64,000 nucleotides of DNA, from positions 62,001 through 126,000 of the forward strand of contig JAPXKQ010000001.1 in assembly GCA_033809995.1 (NCBI GenBank). The letters run 5' to 3'. The DNA is from Paratissierella sp033809995. GTDB lineage: Bacteria; Bacillota; Clostridia; Tissierellales; Tissierellaceae. This document shows positions 16,244 through 25,904 of this stretch, one piece after another. Made by a program: the position numbers and the translations under genes. The notes below the pieces were generated by a model, which saw only the letters and a list, made by a program, of their open reading frames with translations, was not told where the DNA came from and did no database searches. The number at the start of each line of letters is the position of its first letter. Positions within the stretch are counted from its first letter, which is position 1.

Positions 16244-17410
16244 TTGACAGAGTTTCTTCTGAAAATTGCAACAAAGGGTAATGACGATTATAATGATAAT
16301 GATAATAGACTTAAAATAGGATACTTAGCAAGTTACGTTGGATTAGTAATTAATGTGTTATTGTCTGCAACTAAATTGATTATTGGTTTATTGATTTCGT
16401 CGATCAGTGTCATTGCAGATGGTGTTAATAATCTTTCTGACTCAGCTTCTTCTATTATTACACTGGTTGGTTTCAAGCTTTCCAATATGCCTCCTGATAG
16501 GGAGCACCCCCATGGACATGGGAGATTAGAATATATATCAGCTTTAATAGTTTCTTTTATGGTAATATTGGTAGGTTTTCAATTTATAAAATCGTCTTAC
16601 GATAGAATTGTAAACCCAAAGGTTGTAAAATTTGAACTAATATCTTTTATTATTTTAATACTCTCAATTACTTTAAAAATATGGTTAAGTAACTTTAACA
16701 AGGTACTAGGTGAAAAAATTGATTCATCTAGCTTAAAAGCCACTGCTACAGATGCACTAGGAGATGTGTTTACTACTTCTGTTGTTGTGTTGTCAATATT
16801 TGTAGGTAGATTTACCACTCTTCCTATTGATGGATTTGTAGGGATGATTGTTGCATTTTTGATTATATATTCGGGATATAATTTGGTGAAAGAAACAGTT
16901 AGTCCATTAATAGGAGAGGCACCACCAAAGGAGCTTACTAATTCAATTTACCGTGATATTTTAGCCTATGATAATATAACGGGTGCACATGATTTGATGA
17001 TTCATACATATGGACATGGAAGAACAATGGCTACCATTGATGTGGAATTTCCTTCGAACATCGATATAGTTACAATTCATGATATAATAGATATGGCGGA
17101 AAGAAAGATTGGAGAGGAATATAATCTACACTTGGTAATTCATATGGATCCTTTATATCCAGAATCCGAAGAAAGATTTGAATTAAGACAACAAATTAAA
17201 CATATTATAAAAGAAAATCCTAAGATTAAATCAATGCACGATTTCCAAATGTTGGAGGATGGGAATATAATTGAATTCCATTTGGTTGTTGATGGAAATA
17301 AATTGAATAAACACGATACCATAGATAAGCTAAAGAAAGAAATGGAACAACATATCGAAGAAAGATGTAGCGGAATAAAATGCAATTTAGTTATTGATAT
17401 TGAATACTAA
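16244..17410 (+). CDS. Cation diffusion facilitator (CDF) metal transporter
   Basis: 388 residues, TTG start with GGGGGAATAAAG upstream. Six membrane helices occupy about 30-220; metal-site residues appear in ADGVNNLSDS and ATDALGDVF, and REHPHGHGR is the His-rich loop typical of the family. The C-terminal cytoplasmic domain (220-310) has GAHDLMIHTYG and HLVIHMDP segments. A further ~75-residue extension repeats the same kind of domain (RFELRQQIKHII...FHLVVDGNKLNKHDTID). CDF proteins export divalent metals (Zn, Fe, Mn) by proton antiport; the specific metal cannot be told. Confidence 0.9.
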   Translation: MTEFLLKIATKGNDDYNDNDNRLKIGYLASYVGLVINVLLSATKLIIGLLISSISVIADGVNNLSDSASSIITLVGFKLSNMPPDREHPHGHGRLEYISALIVSFMVILVGFQFIKSSYDRIVNPKVVKFELISFIILILSITLKIWLSNFNKVLGEKIDSSSLKATATDALGDVFTTSVVVLSIFVGRFTTLPIDGFVGMIVAFLIIYSGYNLVKETVSPLIGEAPPKELTNSIYRDILAYDNITGAHDLMIHTYGHGRTMATIDVEFPSNIDIVTIHDIIDMAERKIGEEYNLHLVIHMDPLYPESEERFELRQQIKHIIKENPKIKSMHDFQMLEDGNIIEFHLVVDGNKLNKHDTIDKLKKEMEQHIEERCSGIKCNLVIDIEY

Positions 17411-17412
17411 GT

Positions 17413-17536
17413 CAATTCACAATGCACAATGCACAATGCACAAATCACAATTATGGAAGCAGTGAACTAAGGTCCTAAGACCCGAAGGATTGACCTTATA
17501 AAAGAATTGTGAACTGTGAATTGTGAATTGTGAATT
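17413..17536. repeat. Tandem short-repeat mosaic
   Basis: CACAATG units repeated on the left and GTGAATT(G) units repeated on the right of a short unique core; the two flanks are roughly reverse complements. No gene seen. Confidence 0.7.
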
Positions 17537-17609
17537 AAATCTGGTTTGTAAAATGAAGTATGTATGAGTATGCATATTTTATTATTGATAAAGTTTGGGA
17601 GATGATTTA

Positions 17610-18896
17610 ATGGACTATAATAGACAGGTTGAAGAAATAGCAAAATATATAAAGAGTGGCGAGAAAAATGTAGATGATTTTAAAATAGGGATTGAATTTG
17701 AACATTTTGTAATAGATAAAAATACATTTAGAACCATATCCTACTACGGCGAAAATGGAGTAGCTGAAACTTTAAAGGATTTAGAGAAAAAAGGGTGGCA
17801 AGGAATATATGAAGGTGAATATATATTAGAATTAAGAAAAGAAAATAAGACTGTTACATTAGAACCAGGTAGTCAGTTAGAGCTAAGCTTGAGTGCAGAG
17901 AAAAAGATAAGTGATATTGAAAAAGGATACTTGGAGTTTTTAGATGAAGTAATTCCTATATTAGATAGCAAAAACCAAGCTCTAATTACAGTTGGCTACC
18001 ATCCAGTAACGAAAATAAACGAAATAAAACTTCTACCTAAAAAAAGATATGACTTCATGTTTGAGTATTTCAAAAAAAGAGGAAGTCACGCACACAATAT
18101 GATGAAGGGTACTGCAGCTTTACAAGTATCTATGGATTATAAGGATAGGGAGGATTATAAAAAGAAATTTAGAGTCACCAATGCCTTATCACCTATTATG
18201 TATTCATTATTTGAAAATGCAGTATTTTTTGAAGGGGAAAAATATGATAAGCATAATTTAAGGGCATTTATATGGAAAAATTGTGATACCCATAGGTCTG
18301 GAGTAGTTGACGGAGCTTTGGATGATAATTTTAGCTATGAATCCTATGCAGAATATATTATCAATAGACCTCCAATATTTGTTATAAAGGGAGGTAAGTT
18401 AGAATTTACAAATGAAAAGCTAGTTAAGGAAATATTCGATTCAGAGGATTATGAGAAGGAAGAGTTGGAACATCTACTTACAATGTTCTTTCCAGATGTA
18501 AGAACTAAGCAATATATTGAAATTAGGATGATGGATGCTGTACCATATCCATTGAACTTTTCAGTATTGGCATTTTGGAAAGGAATACTATATGATGATG
18601 AGAACCTAGATAAAGTCTATGATTATATTAAAGATATAACCATTGATGATGTTAACAGAACGAAAGAAGAAATGTTTGAATTGGGGCTTAATGCACACTA
18701 TAAGGATAAAACAATCTTGGAGATAGGAAAATTTCTAGTTGACTTGGCTAAAACAGGTCTAAGTGAAGACGAGGTAAAATATATATATCCTTTGGAAGGA
18801 ATGATTGCGGAAGGTACAAATCCTTATGAAATTACCAAACAAAAGATTGAATATGGTATAGATAAGGCTTTGAATTGGTGTGTATTGAAAAAGTAA
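17610..18896 (+). CDS. Glutamate-cysteine ligase-like (GCS2 family)
   Basis: 428 residues from the ATG at 17610, because GGGAG (17597-17601) lies just upstream; a TTG at 17595 would overlap that site. Family features: KIGIEFEHFVID near the start, LEPGSQLELSLSA at about 85-100, and RMMDAVPYP near 310. These match the plant/actinobacterial (GCS2, EgtA-type) gamma-glutamyl ligases. It should join glutamate to cysteine or another amine using ATP. The next gene, 14 nt downstream, is an ATP-grasp ligase. The pair looks like a two-step pathway to a gamma-glutamyl thiol or peptide. Confidence 0.8.
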   Translation: MDYNRQVEEIAKYIKSGEKNVDDFKIGIEFEHFVIDKNTFRTISYYGENGVAETLKDLEKKGWQGIYEGEYILELRKENKTVTLEPGSQLELSLSAEKKISDIEKGYLEFLDEVIPILDSKNQALITVGYHPVTKINEIKLLPKKRYDFMFEYFKKRGSHAHNMMKGTAALQVSMDYKDREDYKKKFRVTNALSPIMYSLFENAVFFEGEKYDKHNLRAFIWKNCDTHRSGVVDGALDDNFSYESYAEYIINRPPIFVIKGGKLEFTNEKLVKEIFDSEDYEKEELEHLLTMFFPDVRTKQYIEIRMMDAVPYPLNFSVLAFWKGILYDDENLDKVYDYIKDITIDDVNRTKEEMFELGLNAHYKDKTILEIGKFLVDLAKTGLSEDEVKYIYPLEGMIAEGTNPYEITKQKIEYGIDKALNWCVLKK

Positions 18897-18910
18897 AACG
18901 GGGTGATTTG

Positions 18911-20236
18911 GTGAATGAAATAGAAATTAATAAAGAATATATAGAATTAGTATTAGAAAATTATGAAAGATATTATGATGATTATTTATTGACAGTTGAT
19001 AAGGTTAATAATTCAAATGCAAAATATAAGGGGAAGCCTATACCTTTTTTATATCATCCAATGTTTATTACACAGGATAATATTGATGATTTTAATAAAA
19101 TTGGTGATATGGTCATATCTATAGCAAATAAGATTACAGATAGATATGTAAAGGATGCAGAATTTAGAAAGAAATTTGCTTTTCCAAAGCTTATTGAAGA
19201 TTTGATACAGATAAATAACGGCTATGATATCAATGTACCTATTGGTAGATTTGATATTTTCTATAAAGATTATGATAATTTTAAGTTTTGTGAATTGAAT
19301 ACTGATGGCTCATCTGCTATGAATGAAGACAATACAATTGGGAAAATATTATTAGAGACTGAAAGCTTAAAAGAATTTGGGCAGAAGTATAAATTGGATT
19401 ATTTTGAGCTTTTTGATACATGGGTTGATAAAAGCATAGAGATATTTAAAAAATATGACCCAAATAATTTAAAACCCAATGTTGCAATAGTTGATTTTAA
19501 GGAAAGTGGAACTACTAAAGAATTCCAAGAATTTCATAAGGCTTATGTAAAAAGAGGATACAATTGCATAATCGCAGACCCAAGGGATTTGAAATATAAA
19601 GATGGGAAACTATATCACGAGAAATATAAAATCGATTTGGTATATAGAAGAATTGTAACATTTGAATTGATTGAAAAGGCTGATGAGATACCTGATTTTA
19701 TAGAAGCTTATAAAAACAGAGCATTTTGTTGTATTGGCTCAATTAAGTCTCAGGTAATTCACAATAAAATATTTTTCAAGATTTTGCATGATGAGGATAC
19801 ATTAGAATTGTTATCCGAAGAAGAAAGAGAATTTGTCAAAAAACATATACCTATAACTGGATTGTTTAAAGGCGATAAGGCTGTTTTTGATCTAGTTTTG
19901 AACAATAAAGATAAATATATAATGAAGCCTTTAGACTTGAATGCATCACAGGGTGTCTTTACAGGTAGGGATTTGACCTTTGATAAGTGGAAGAAAAAGT
20001 TAGAGGAATCATGGGATAAGGATTATCTTTATCAAGAGTTCTTTGACCCATTTACTAGGGAATTTGTAGTATTTAAAGATGGAAAACCCGAAGTTCAAGA
20101 ATTTAAAAGTATTTTAGGATTATATATGTATAAGGAAAAATTTGCAGGAGTATATACTAGAATAGGTAAAACCAATATTATATCAGGAATAAAGGATTAT
20201 TATACTTTACCAAACATTATAGTAAAAAACAGGTAA
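18911..20236 (+). CDS. Glutathionylspermidine synthase-like circularly permuted ATP-grasp ligase
   Basis: 441 residues from a GTG at 18911 with CGGGGTGA upstream; a farther in-frame start would overlap the ligase gene. Motifs of the circularly permuted ATP-grasp group are present: GRFDIFYKDYDNFKFCELNTDGSSAMNED is in the first part, and KYIMKPLDLNASQG and LYQEFFDPFTREFVVFKDG in the last part. Such enzymes form amide bonds with ATP. Coupling with the upstream GCS2 protein suggests a glutathione-like or gamma-glutamyl-peptide product, which differs from the canonical GshB or fused GshF routes. Confidence 0.75.
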   Translation: MNEIEINKEYIELVLENYERYYDDYLLTVDKVNNSNAKYKGKPIPFLYHPMFITQDNIDDFNKIGDMVISIANKITDRYVKDAEFRKKFAFPKLIEDLIQINNGYDINVPIGRFDIFYKDYDNFKFCELNTDGSSAMNEDNTIGKILLETESLKEFGQKYKLDYFELFDTWVDKSIEIFKKYDPNNLKPNVAIVDFKESGTTKEFQEFHKAYVKRGYNCIIADPRDLKYKDGKLYHEKYKIDLVYRRIVTFELIEKADEIPDFIEAYKNRAFCCIGSIKSQVIHNKIFFKILHDEDTLELLSEEEREFVKKHIPITGLFKGDKAVFDLVLNNKDKYIMKPLDLNASQGVFTGRDLTFDKWKKKLEESWDKDYLYQEFFDPFTREFVVFKDGKPEVQEFKSILGLYMYKEKFAGVYTRIGKTNIISGIKDYYTLPNIIVKNR

Positions 20237-20402
20237 TAGGTAAAAGGTAAGAAGTAAGAGGTAAAGGACCACAAATCACTGCAGTTTGTCATGCTGAGAC
20301 GGGTAGTATAATTTTGTCTATCGAAGCATCTCCTCTTTTGAATTTGATTGTGAACTGTGAATTATAAATTTTGAAATGTGCACTGTAAATAGTGAATTTG
20401 AT
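20232..20402. repeat. Intergenic repeat mosaic
   Basis: Tandem AGGTAATAGGTAAAAGG-type units, then a dispersed element (TTTGTCATGCTGAGACGGG...CGAAGCATCTCCTCTTTT), then GTGAACTGTGAATT units. Confidence 0.7.
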
Positions 20403-20403
20403 G

Positions 20404-20441
20404 AAAAAATAGCAATGTTTTATAAATTATTGCTATTTTTT
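20404..20441. terminator. Bidirectional hairpin terminator
   Basis: AAAAAATAGCAAT pairs with ATTGCTATTTTTT across a short AT loop; T-run on the plus strand. It ends the ATP-grasp transcript before trkA. Confidence 0.75.
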
Positions 20442-20496
20442 ATTGTTGTATTATTCTATAATTTTGCTATATTAATCCTAGAGGTGAAAAATTTAA

Positions 20497-21903
20497 ATGA
20501 AAGTAATAATTGTAGGTGCGGGAAAGCTGGGAATAAAACTAGCTGAGTCCATGGTTTTTGAGAATATAGATGTAACTGTTATAGATACAAATGGAAAAGT
20601 CTTGGACAGACTTAATGAGCATTTAGATGTTCTGACTGTGACAGCAAATGGCATCGATATAAGAGTATTAAAAGAAATAAATATATCAGACTATGATTTG
20701 CTAGTAGCTTCAACAGACAGCGATGAAGCCAACACTGTTATTTGTACCTTGGCTAAGAAATTAGGATGCAAACAAACTATAGCAAGAATAAGAAATCCTG
20801 AATATATGGCCCAATTGGATTTCATAAAGGCTGAAATGGGAATAGACCACACTATAAATCCAGATTTAGCTACTGCTAATTCAATAGAAAAGTATTTGTT
20901 AAAGTCCTATGGTTTTTACTCTGGTGATTTTGCCAGTGGAAAGGTTCAAATGGTAGATTTTAATATCCACAATAATGAAGCCTTCGTAGGGAAAAAAGTT
21001 ATGGATCTAAAGGGTTTTGAAGAATTATTAATAACAGCAATATCAAGAAATGGTGTAATCATCATACCCAATGGCTCTACTGAAATATTAGAAGGAGATA
21101 TAATCCATATAATAGGTAAAAGCGAGGAAATCGAAAGGATAAGCAAACTCTTTACAGATGACTATTCAAAAAGAAAAGTCCAAAAGGTAATGATTTTAGG
21201 TGGAGGAAATATTGGCTATTATCTTGCTAATAGCTTATCAAAGTCAAAAATAGAAGTTACGCTTATAGAGCAGGACAAAGAAATATGTCAGGAGCTTACA
21301 GAAAAGCTTAATAATGTGTTAATTATTCATGGTGATGGAACAGATCTCCATTTATTAGAAGAGGAACATATTAGTTCTATGGATGCATTTATAGGGGCTA
21401 CAGGATTTGATGAAGAGAACTTACTAATGGCGCTTATGGCAAAGCAATCTGGGGTAGGAAAGACTATAGCAAAAATCAGTAGACCAAATTATACTAAGAT
21501 AATCGATAGATTAAATATAGATGCTGCTGTTAACCCTGTTTATATTACTGCAAGTAATATTTTGAAATTTATTAGAGGGGGCAAGGTAGTATCTGTATCC
21601 CTATTATTAGGTGGAGACGGTGAAGTTACAGAAATAATAATTGATAAGGATTTACCTATTATAAATAAGCCACTTCGTGAATTGAATTTACCAAGGGGAA
21701 TAATTATTGGAGCCATTGTTAGAGAAGGTAAGGTTATTATACCAAAGGGAAATTCAGTTATAAAAGGCAATGATAGAATTGTAGTATTCTGTCTAACAGA
21801 GGATTTGCCTAGTCTTAAGATGTTTTTTAAGGAGCATAAGGGAGGAATTTTAAGTGAACTATGGAATCGTACTAAAGGTCCTAGGATTCATCCTAATAGT
21901 TGA
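20497..21903 (+). CDS. trkA: Trk potassium uptake regulatory subunit TrkA
   Basis: 468 residues: two RCK_N Rossmann domains (VIIVGAGKLG near residue 3; VMILGGGNIG near 231), each followed by an RCK_C domain. This double RCK layout is typical of TrkA. It binds NAD(H) or nucleotides at the cytoplasmic face of the TrkH channel and gates potassium uptake. GAGGTG lies 11 nt before the ATG and a TATAAT box at 20457-20462. It overlaps trkH by 50 nt. Confidence 0.95.
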   Translation: MKVIIVGAGKLGIKLAESMVFENIDVTVIDTNGKVLDRLNEHLDVLTVTANGIDIRVLKEINISDYDLLVASTDSDEANTVICTLAKKLGCKQTIARIRNPEYMAQLDFIKAEMGIDHTINPDLATANSIEKYLLKSYGFYSGDFASGKVQMVDFNIHNNEAFVGKKVMDLKGFEELLITAISRNGVIIIPNGSTEILEGDIIHIIGKSEEIERISKLFTDDYSKRKVQKVMILGGGNIGYYLANSLSKSKIEVTLIEQDKEICQELTEKLNNVLIIHGDGTDLHLLEEEHISSMDAFIGATGFDEENLLMALMAKQSGVGKTIAKISRPNYTKIIDRLNIDAAVNPVYITASNILKFIRGGKVVSVSLLLGGDGEVTEIIIDKDLPIINKPLRELNLPRGIIIGAIVREGKVIIPKGNSVIKGNDRIVVFCLTEDLPSLKMFFKEHKGGILSELWNRTKGPRIHPNS

Positions 21904-23302
21904 ATCTATTTTAATGATACCTTCCTATGTAATTGCAGTATTTACAAATGGAGCAGATAAGAATGCATTTTTGCTTACTATTCTTTTAACATTCATAATA
22001 GGGATTGTATTAGCTAAAAGAAAAATTAATAATAAGAGTATAAGTGCACATGATGGGCTGGCAATAGTATCTTTAGGATGGCTAATTGCCTCTTTATTAG
22101 GTGCATTACCTCTTTATTTGCCAGGAAGTACTAGAACTTATATAGATGCATTGTTTGAAATTGTCTCAGGATTTACAACTACTGGTGCTACTATTTTAGC
22201 AGATGTAGAAGTACTTCCCATGGGTACGCTATTCTGGAGGTCACTTACCCACTGGATTGGCGGCATGGGTATTTTGGTATTTACTTTAGCGCTACTCCCT
22301 GCTTTAGGAATTGGTGGATTTCAAATATTTAAAGCCGAAAGCCCTGGACCTGTGGCAGGGAAAATAGCTCCAAGAGTTAGAGATACAGCCAAGATATTAT
22401 ATACTACTTATTTTGCAATTACTGTTATTGAAGTTATATTACTATTATTTGGTGGTATGTCCTTTTTTGAATCACTTGTTTATACCTTTGGGACTGTTGG
22501 AACAGGTGGATTTGCTACAAAAAATGCCAGTGTGGGTGCCTACAACAGTACCTATATACATTTAGTAATTGGGTTTTTCATGGTTTTTTCGGGAGTAAAC
22601 TTTTCTCTTTATTATGCATTGTTTAAAGGAAGAGTTAAGGAATTTTTAAAAGATGAAGAACTGAGGCTTTATTTTATAATTATAATATTATCAGTATTGG
22701 CAATTACTTTTAACTTAATTGCAACCACCTATAATCATTTTGGCATTGCCTTAAGAGACTCCTTCTTCCAAGTTGGTTCCATAATGACTACTACTGGATA
22801 CTCAACAGTTGATTTTGACCTATGGCCTACTTTTAGCAAGGGTATTTTACTGCTATTAATGTTTATTGGGGCATGTGCAGGTTCAACCGCTGGAGGTATG
22901 AAGGTCATTAGAATATTGGTGATGCTGAAACTTATTAGAAGAGAAGTAGGTAAAATATTCCACCCTAGAGCAGTAATGCCTATAAAGATTAATGATAAAG
23001 TAATGGCAAATGAGACAATCGCCGGTATCAATAGTTTTGTAGCCTTATATTTATTAATTTTTGTAATCTCTACTTTGTTGGTATCCTTGGAAGGTATAGA
23101 TTTGGAAAGTGCCGCAAGCTCTGTCGCTGCAACATTGGGCAACATCGGTCCAGCATTGGGATTTGCAGGACCTACTAGAAATTTTGTTGAATACCACCAA
23201 ATTACAAAGGTATTGTTTACATTTTTAATGCTATTGGGCAGACTTGAACTATTTACGATAATAGCACTTTTAGCACCAAGAAATTGGAGAAGAGAAGTTT
23301 AG
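21854..23302 (+). CDS. trkH: Trk potassium transporter membrane subunit TrkH
   Basis: 482 residues with ten or more membrane segments. The GTG at 21854 is preceded by GGGAGGAATTTTAA within trkA. Selectivity-filter-like segments are visible in each of four pore repeats: SGFTTTGATIL, GTVGTGGFATK, SIMTTTGYSTVDF and ATLGNIGPALGF. Together with TrkA it forms a potassium uptake channel/transporter. The coupling by a 50-nt overlap shows one operon. Confidence 0.95.
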   Translation: MNYGIVLKVLGFILIVESILMIPSYVIAVFTNGADKNAFLLTILLTFIIGIVLAKRKINNKSISAHDGLAIVSLGWLIASLLGALPLYLPGSTRTYIDALFEIVSGFTTTGATILADVEVLPMGTLFWRSLTHWIGGMGILVFTLALLPALGIGGFQIFKAESPGPVAGKIAPRVRDTAKILYTTYFAITVIEVILLLFGGMSFFESLVYTFGTVGTGGFATKNASVGAYNSTYIHLVIGFFMVFSGVNFSLYYALFKGRVKEFLKDEELRLYFIIIILSVLAITFNLIATTYNHFGIALRDSFFQVGSIMTTTGYSTVDFDLWPTFSKGILLLLMFIGACAGSTAGGMKVIRILVMLKLIRREVGKIFHPRAVMPIKINDKVMANETIAGINSFVALYLLIFVISTLLVSLEGIDLESAASSVAATLGNIGPALGFAGPTRNFVEYHQITKVLFTFLMLLGRLELFTIIALLAPRNWRREV

Positions 23303-23698
23303 ACAATTGAAAATTGACAATTGACAATTGACAATGAAAAGACCCAAAGGCAATGCTTTTGTCATACTGAAGATGCCCTAACCCAATTTACTAAGTAAAT
23401 TGATGGTAGGTCATTCGCAATGAATTCCAAATTTGTGCGACTTTAGGAGCAAACAAATTTGATGAATGAAACTGCGGTAGTCGAGGAATCTCCTCCTTTC
23501 CAGTATAATAAATACTAGAATTAACAGCGTAGCTGTCATTCTGACGAAGAAAGAATCCCATCTTTTGCAGTATAATTTCTGCAATTGTCATCCTGAGATA
23601 TCAGTATAAGCTTTACCCCTGAAGGATCTCCTCTTTTAAGACCCTAGAGAATGACCCGAATAATTGTGCATTGTGAACTGTGAATTGTGAATTGTCTT
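23302..23698. repeat. Long intergenic repeat mosaic
   Basis: Contains tandem AATTGACAATTGAC units, several copies of the TGTCAT(A/C)CTGA...CTCCTCTTTT element, and a block at about 23369-23500 nearly identical to 47329-47460 (shared GGTAGGTCATTCGCAATG, GATGAATGAAACTGCG). It ends with GTGAACTGTGAATTGTG units. No gene is seen. Confidence 0.75.
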
Positions 23699-23708
23699 GA
23701 ACATATGT

Positions 23709-23761
23709 TTGATAAAATAACTAAATAGTGATATAATAACCTCAAGAATATTTTCTTGGGG
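23709..23761 (+). promoter_or_regulatory. Promoter and leader hairpin of the rSAM-UDG locus
   Basis: TTGATA (23709-23714), 17-nt spacer, TATAAT (23732-23737). The short leader can fold as CCTCAAGAA/TTCTTGGGG, which would sequester the GGGGTG ribosome binding site of the radical SAM gene. Confidence 0.65.
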
Positions 23762-23769
23762 TGTTTTTT

Positions 23770-25020
23770 ATGGACGTTTTAGAAAAATTAAAGATATTAG
23801 CTGATGCAGCCAAATATGATGTATCCTGTTCATCGAGCGGGAGCAATAGAAAAAATAAAAAGGGTGGCCTAGGAGATGCAAGTCCAGCAGGTATTTGCCA
23901 TAGCTGGACAGATGATGGCAGATGCATTTCCTTGCTCAAAATTCTTATGTCCAATTATTGTGTCTATGATTGTGCATATTGCGTAAATAGATTGTCTAAT
24001 GATTTGCCAAGGGCTGTATTTACTCCCGAAGAAATAGTTGATATTACAATAAATTTTTATAAAAGAAATTATATAGAAGGGCTGTTTTTAAGCTCAGCAG
24101 TATATAAATCTCCAAATTATACAATGGAGATGATATACAAGGTAGTACAGAAATTAAGAGACGAAGAGATCTTCAATGGATATATACATGTTAAAGCGAT
24201 ACCAGGTGCAGATAGGGATATTGTTGAAAAAGTAGGCATTCTTGTGGATAGAATGAGCGTAAATATAGAATTACCCACAGAAGAAGGATTAAAAATATTA
24301 GCACCACAGAAAAATAAGGAAAACATATTAAAACCCATGGAGCAAATCAAAAACTCCATAATTAAATCTACTGAAGAGAGAAAAAAGTTCCGATTTAGTC
24401 CCAAGTTTGTTCCAGCTGGACAAACTACACAATTAATAGTAGGGGCAACCCCTGATGCTGATTTAAAAATACTTAGATTGTCCGAAGGGTTGTATAAAGG
24501 TTTTAATTTAAAAAGGGTATATTATTCAGCTTTTGTTCCAGTATCCAGTAATCCTAATCTTCCAGCAATAAAATCTCCCCCATTGGTTAGAGAAAATAGA
24601 TTGTATCAAGCAGATTGGCTTTTGCGATTTTATGGATTTGAAGCAGGGGAATTGCTAGATGAGAATAAGCCAAACTTTGATTTGATGCTAGATCCAAAAT
24701 GTGATTGGGCACTACGAAACATTCATCTATTTCCAATTGAAATCAATAAGGCAGATTATAATATGCTACTTAGAGTACCTGGAATAGGCGTTAAATCAGC
24801 CTTGAAAATAGTACAATCGCGAAGATTTACTTCCATTGATTTTGATGATTTGAAGAAATTGGGGATAGTATTAAAAAGAGCCCAATATTTTATAACCTGC
24901 AAGGGTAAACATTATGGCATAAAAAGTATGAATGAAGAGATTATAAGGAGTAAAATTATAGATAAAGAAGCAGTGACAGATAGAGTGATGCAACTTTCTA
25001 TGTTTGATAAGGTATATTAA
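23770..25020 (+). CDS. Putative DNA modification/repair radical SAM protein (TIGR03916 type)
   Basis: 416 residues from the ATG at 23770 with GGGGTG upstream. The radical SAM motif is CVYDCAYC (CxxxCxxC) near residue 60. A C-terminal helix-hairpin-helix element, LLRVPGIGVKSALKIV, near residue 340 suggests nucleic acid binding. Family and neighbours match the conserved trio in which this protein accompanies a TIGR03915 protein and a uracil-DNA glycosylase-family enzyme. Presumed role: radical-based modification or repair of DNA; the substrate is not known. Its own promoter lies directly upstream. Confidence 0.88.
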   Translation: MDVLEKLKILADAAKYDVSCSSSGSNRKNKKGGLGDASPAGICHSWTDDGRCISLLKILMSNYCVYDCAYCVNRLSNDLPRAVFTPEEIVDITINFYKRNYIEGLFLSSAVYKSPNYTMEMIYKVVQKLRDEEIFNGYIHVKAIPGADRDIVEKVGILVDRMSVNIELPTEEGLKILAPQKNKENILKPMEQIKNSIIKSTEERKKFRFSPKFVPAGQTTQLIVGATPDADLKILRLSEGLYKGFNLKRVYYSAFVPVSSNPNLPAIKSPPLVRENRLYQADWLLRFYGFEAGELLDENKPNFDLMLDPKCDWALRNIHLFPIEINKADYNMLLRVPGIGVKSALKIVQSRRFTSIDFDDLKKLGIVLKRAQYFITCKGKHYGIKSMNEEIIRSKIIDKEAVTDRVMQLSMFDKVY

Positions 25021-25138
25021 TCAATTCACAATTTAACAGCAAAGCTGTCATCCCGACCAGCGTGGAGGGAACTCCTCTTTTAAGACCTAAAAGATAGACC
25101 AAGATAATTGTGAACTATGAATGGTGCATTGCTAATTG
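25021..25138. repeat. Intergenic repeat copy
   Basis: GCTGTCATCCCGACCAGCGTGG...CTCCTCTTTTA element followed by TTGTGAACTATGAATGGTGCA-type units. It separates the radical SAM gene from its partner. Confidence 0.6.
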
Positions 25139-25154
25139 AAAGAAGGTGTTACTA

Positions 25155-25892
25155 TTGATTCACTATATCTACGACGGTACATTTGAAGGTCTATTGACTT
25201 CCATTTACGAAGCCTACTATCGGCGAGAAAATCCAGATGATATTATCCCAAAGGAAAAGGAAGAAGAAAACTTTCTTATTCAAAGATATTATATAGAAAC
25301 GAATACGGAAAAGGCATCAAAAGTATATAAATCAATTGAAGAAAAGATATCCGAAGAAGCATTAAAAAGAGTGTTTTATGCCTATCTATCAGAATTGCCC
25401 AAAAGCGGAATAGCTGTCCTAAACTATCTACGCATAGGATATAAGATGGGAGCAAATGTTGACAACAATTTAGCAAATGAGGCTGTGCTGGCTATGGATA
25501 AGATAAATTACAAGGTTTCAATGGAGCAACATAGATTGTTAGGACTATTGAGATTTAAGATGCTGGAGGGCGGAATATTATATGCTGCATTTGAACCTGA
25601 ACACAATATAATTGGATTATTGGCACCGCACTTCGCAAGCAGGATAAGTAACGAAAACTGGATAATCCATGACTTGAAAAGGAACATAGGAGTATTCTAT
25701 AATAAGGATGAATGGATAATCAAAGATTTCATATTAGAAGATGATATTGTCATAAGAGAAGATGAAGAGGAATATCAGGATTTGTGGAAGGCATATTATA
25801 AGCATATCTCTATTGAAAGCAGGAAAAACCTAAGATTAAAAAAGAACCATATGCCTATGAAATACTGGAAGCATTTAGTAGAAATAAATTAA
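25155..25892 (+). CDS. TIGR03915-type DNA metabolism protein
   Basis: 245 residues. I chose the TTG at 25155, served by AGAAGGTG; it gives the family-like start IHYIYDGTFEGLLTSIYEAY. A GTG at 25146 is the alternative. The body has the family features SGIAVLNYLRIGYKMG and a C-terminal LWKAYYKHISIESRKN...HMPMKYWKHLVE. The family has no proven activity but is consistently encoded between the TIGR03916 radical SAM protein and a uracil-DNA glycosylase domain. It is 12 nt upstream of ung. Confidence 0.85.
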   Translation: MIHYIYDGTFEGLLTSIYEAYYRRENPDDIIPKEKEEENFLIQRYYIETNTEKASKVYKSIEEKISEEALKRVFYAYLSELPKSGIAVLNYLRIGYKMGANVDNNLANEAVLAMDKINYKVSMEQHRLLGLLRFKMLEGGILYAAFEPEHNIIGLLAPHFASRISNENWIIHDLKRNIGVFYNKDEWIIKDFILEDDIVIREDEEEYQDLWKAYYKHISIESRKNLRLKKNHMPMKYWKHLVEIN

Positions 25893-25904
25893 GAAGGTGG
25901 AAAA

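Noticed and set aside
17413..17536. CRISPR-like or iteron arrays in the short tandem repeats
   Set aside because: Units of 7-10 bp without spacers, scattered in many gaps and not near a replication gene.
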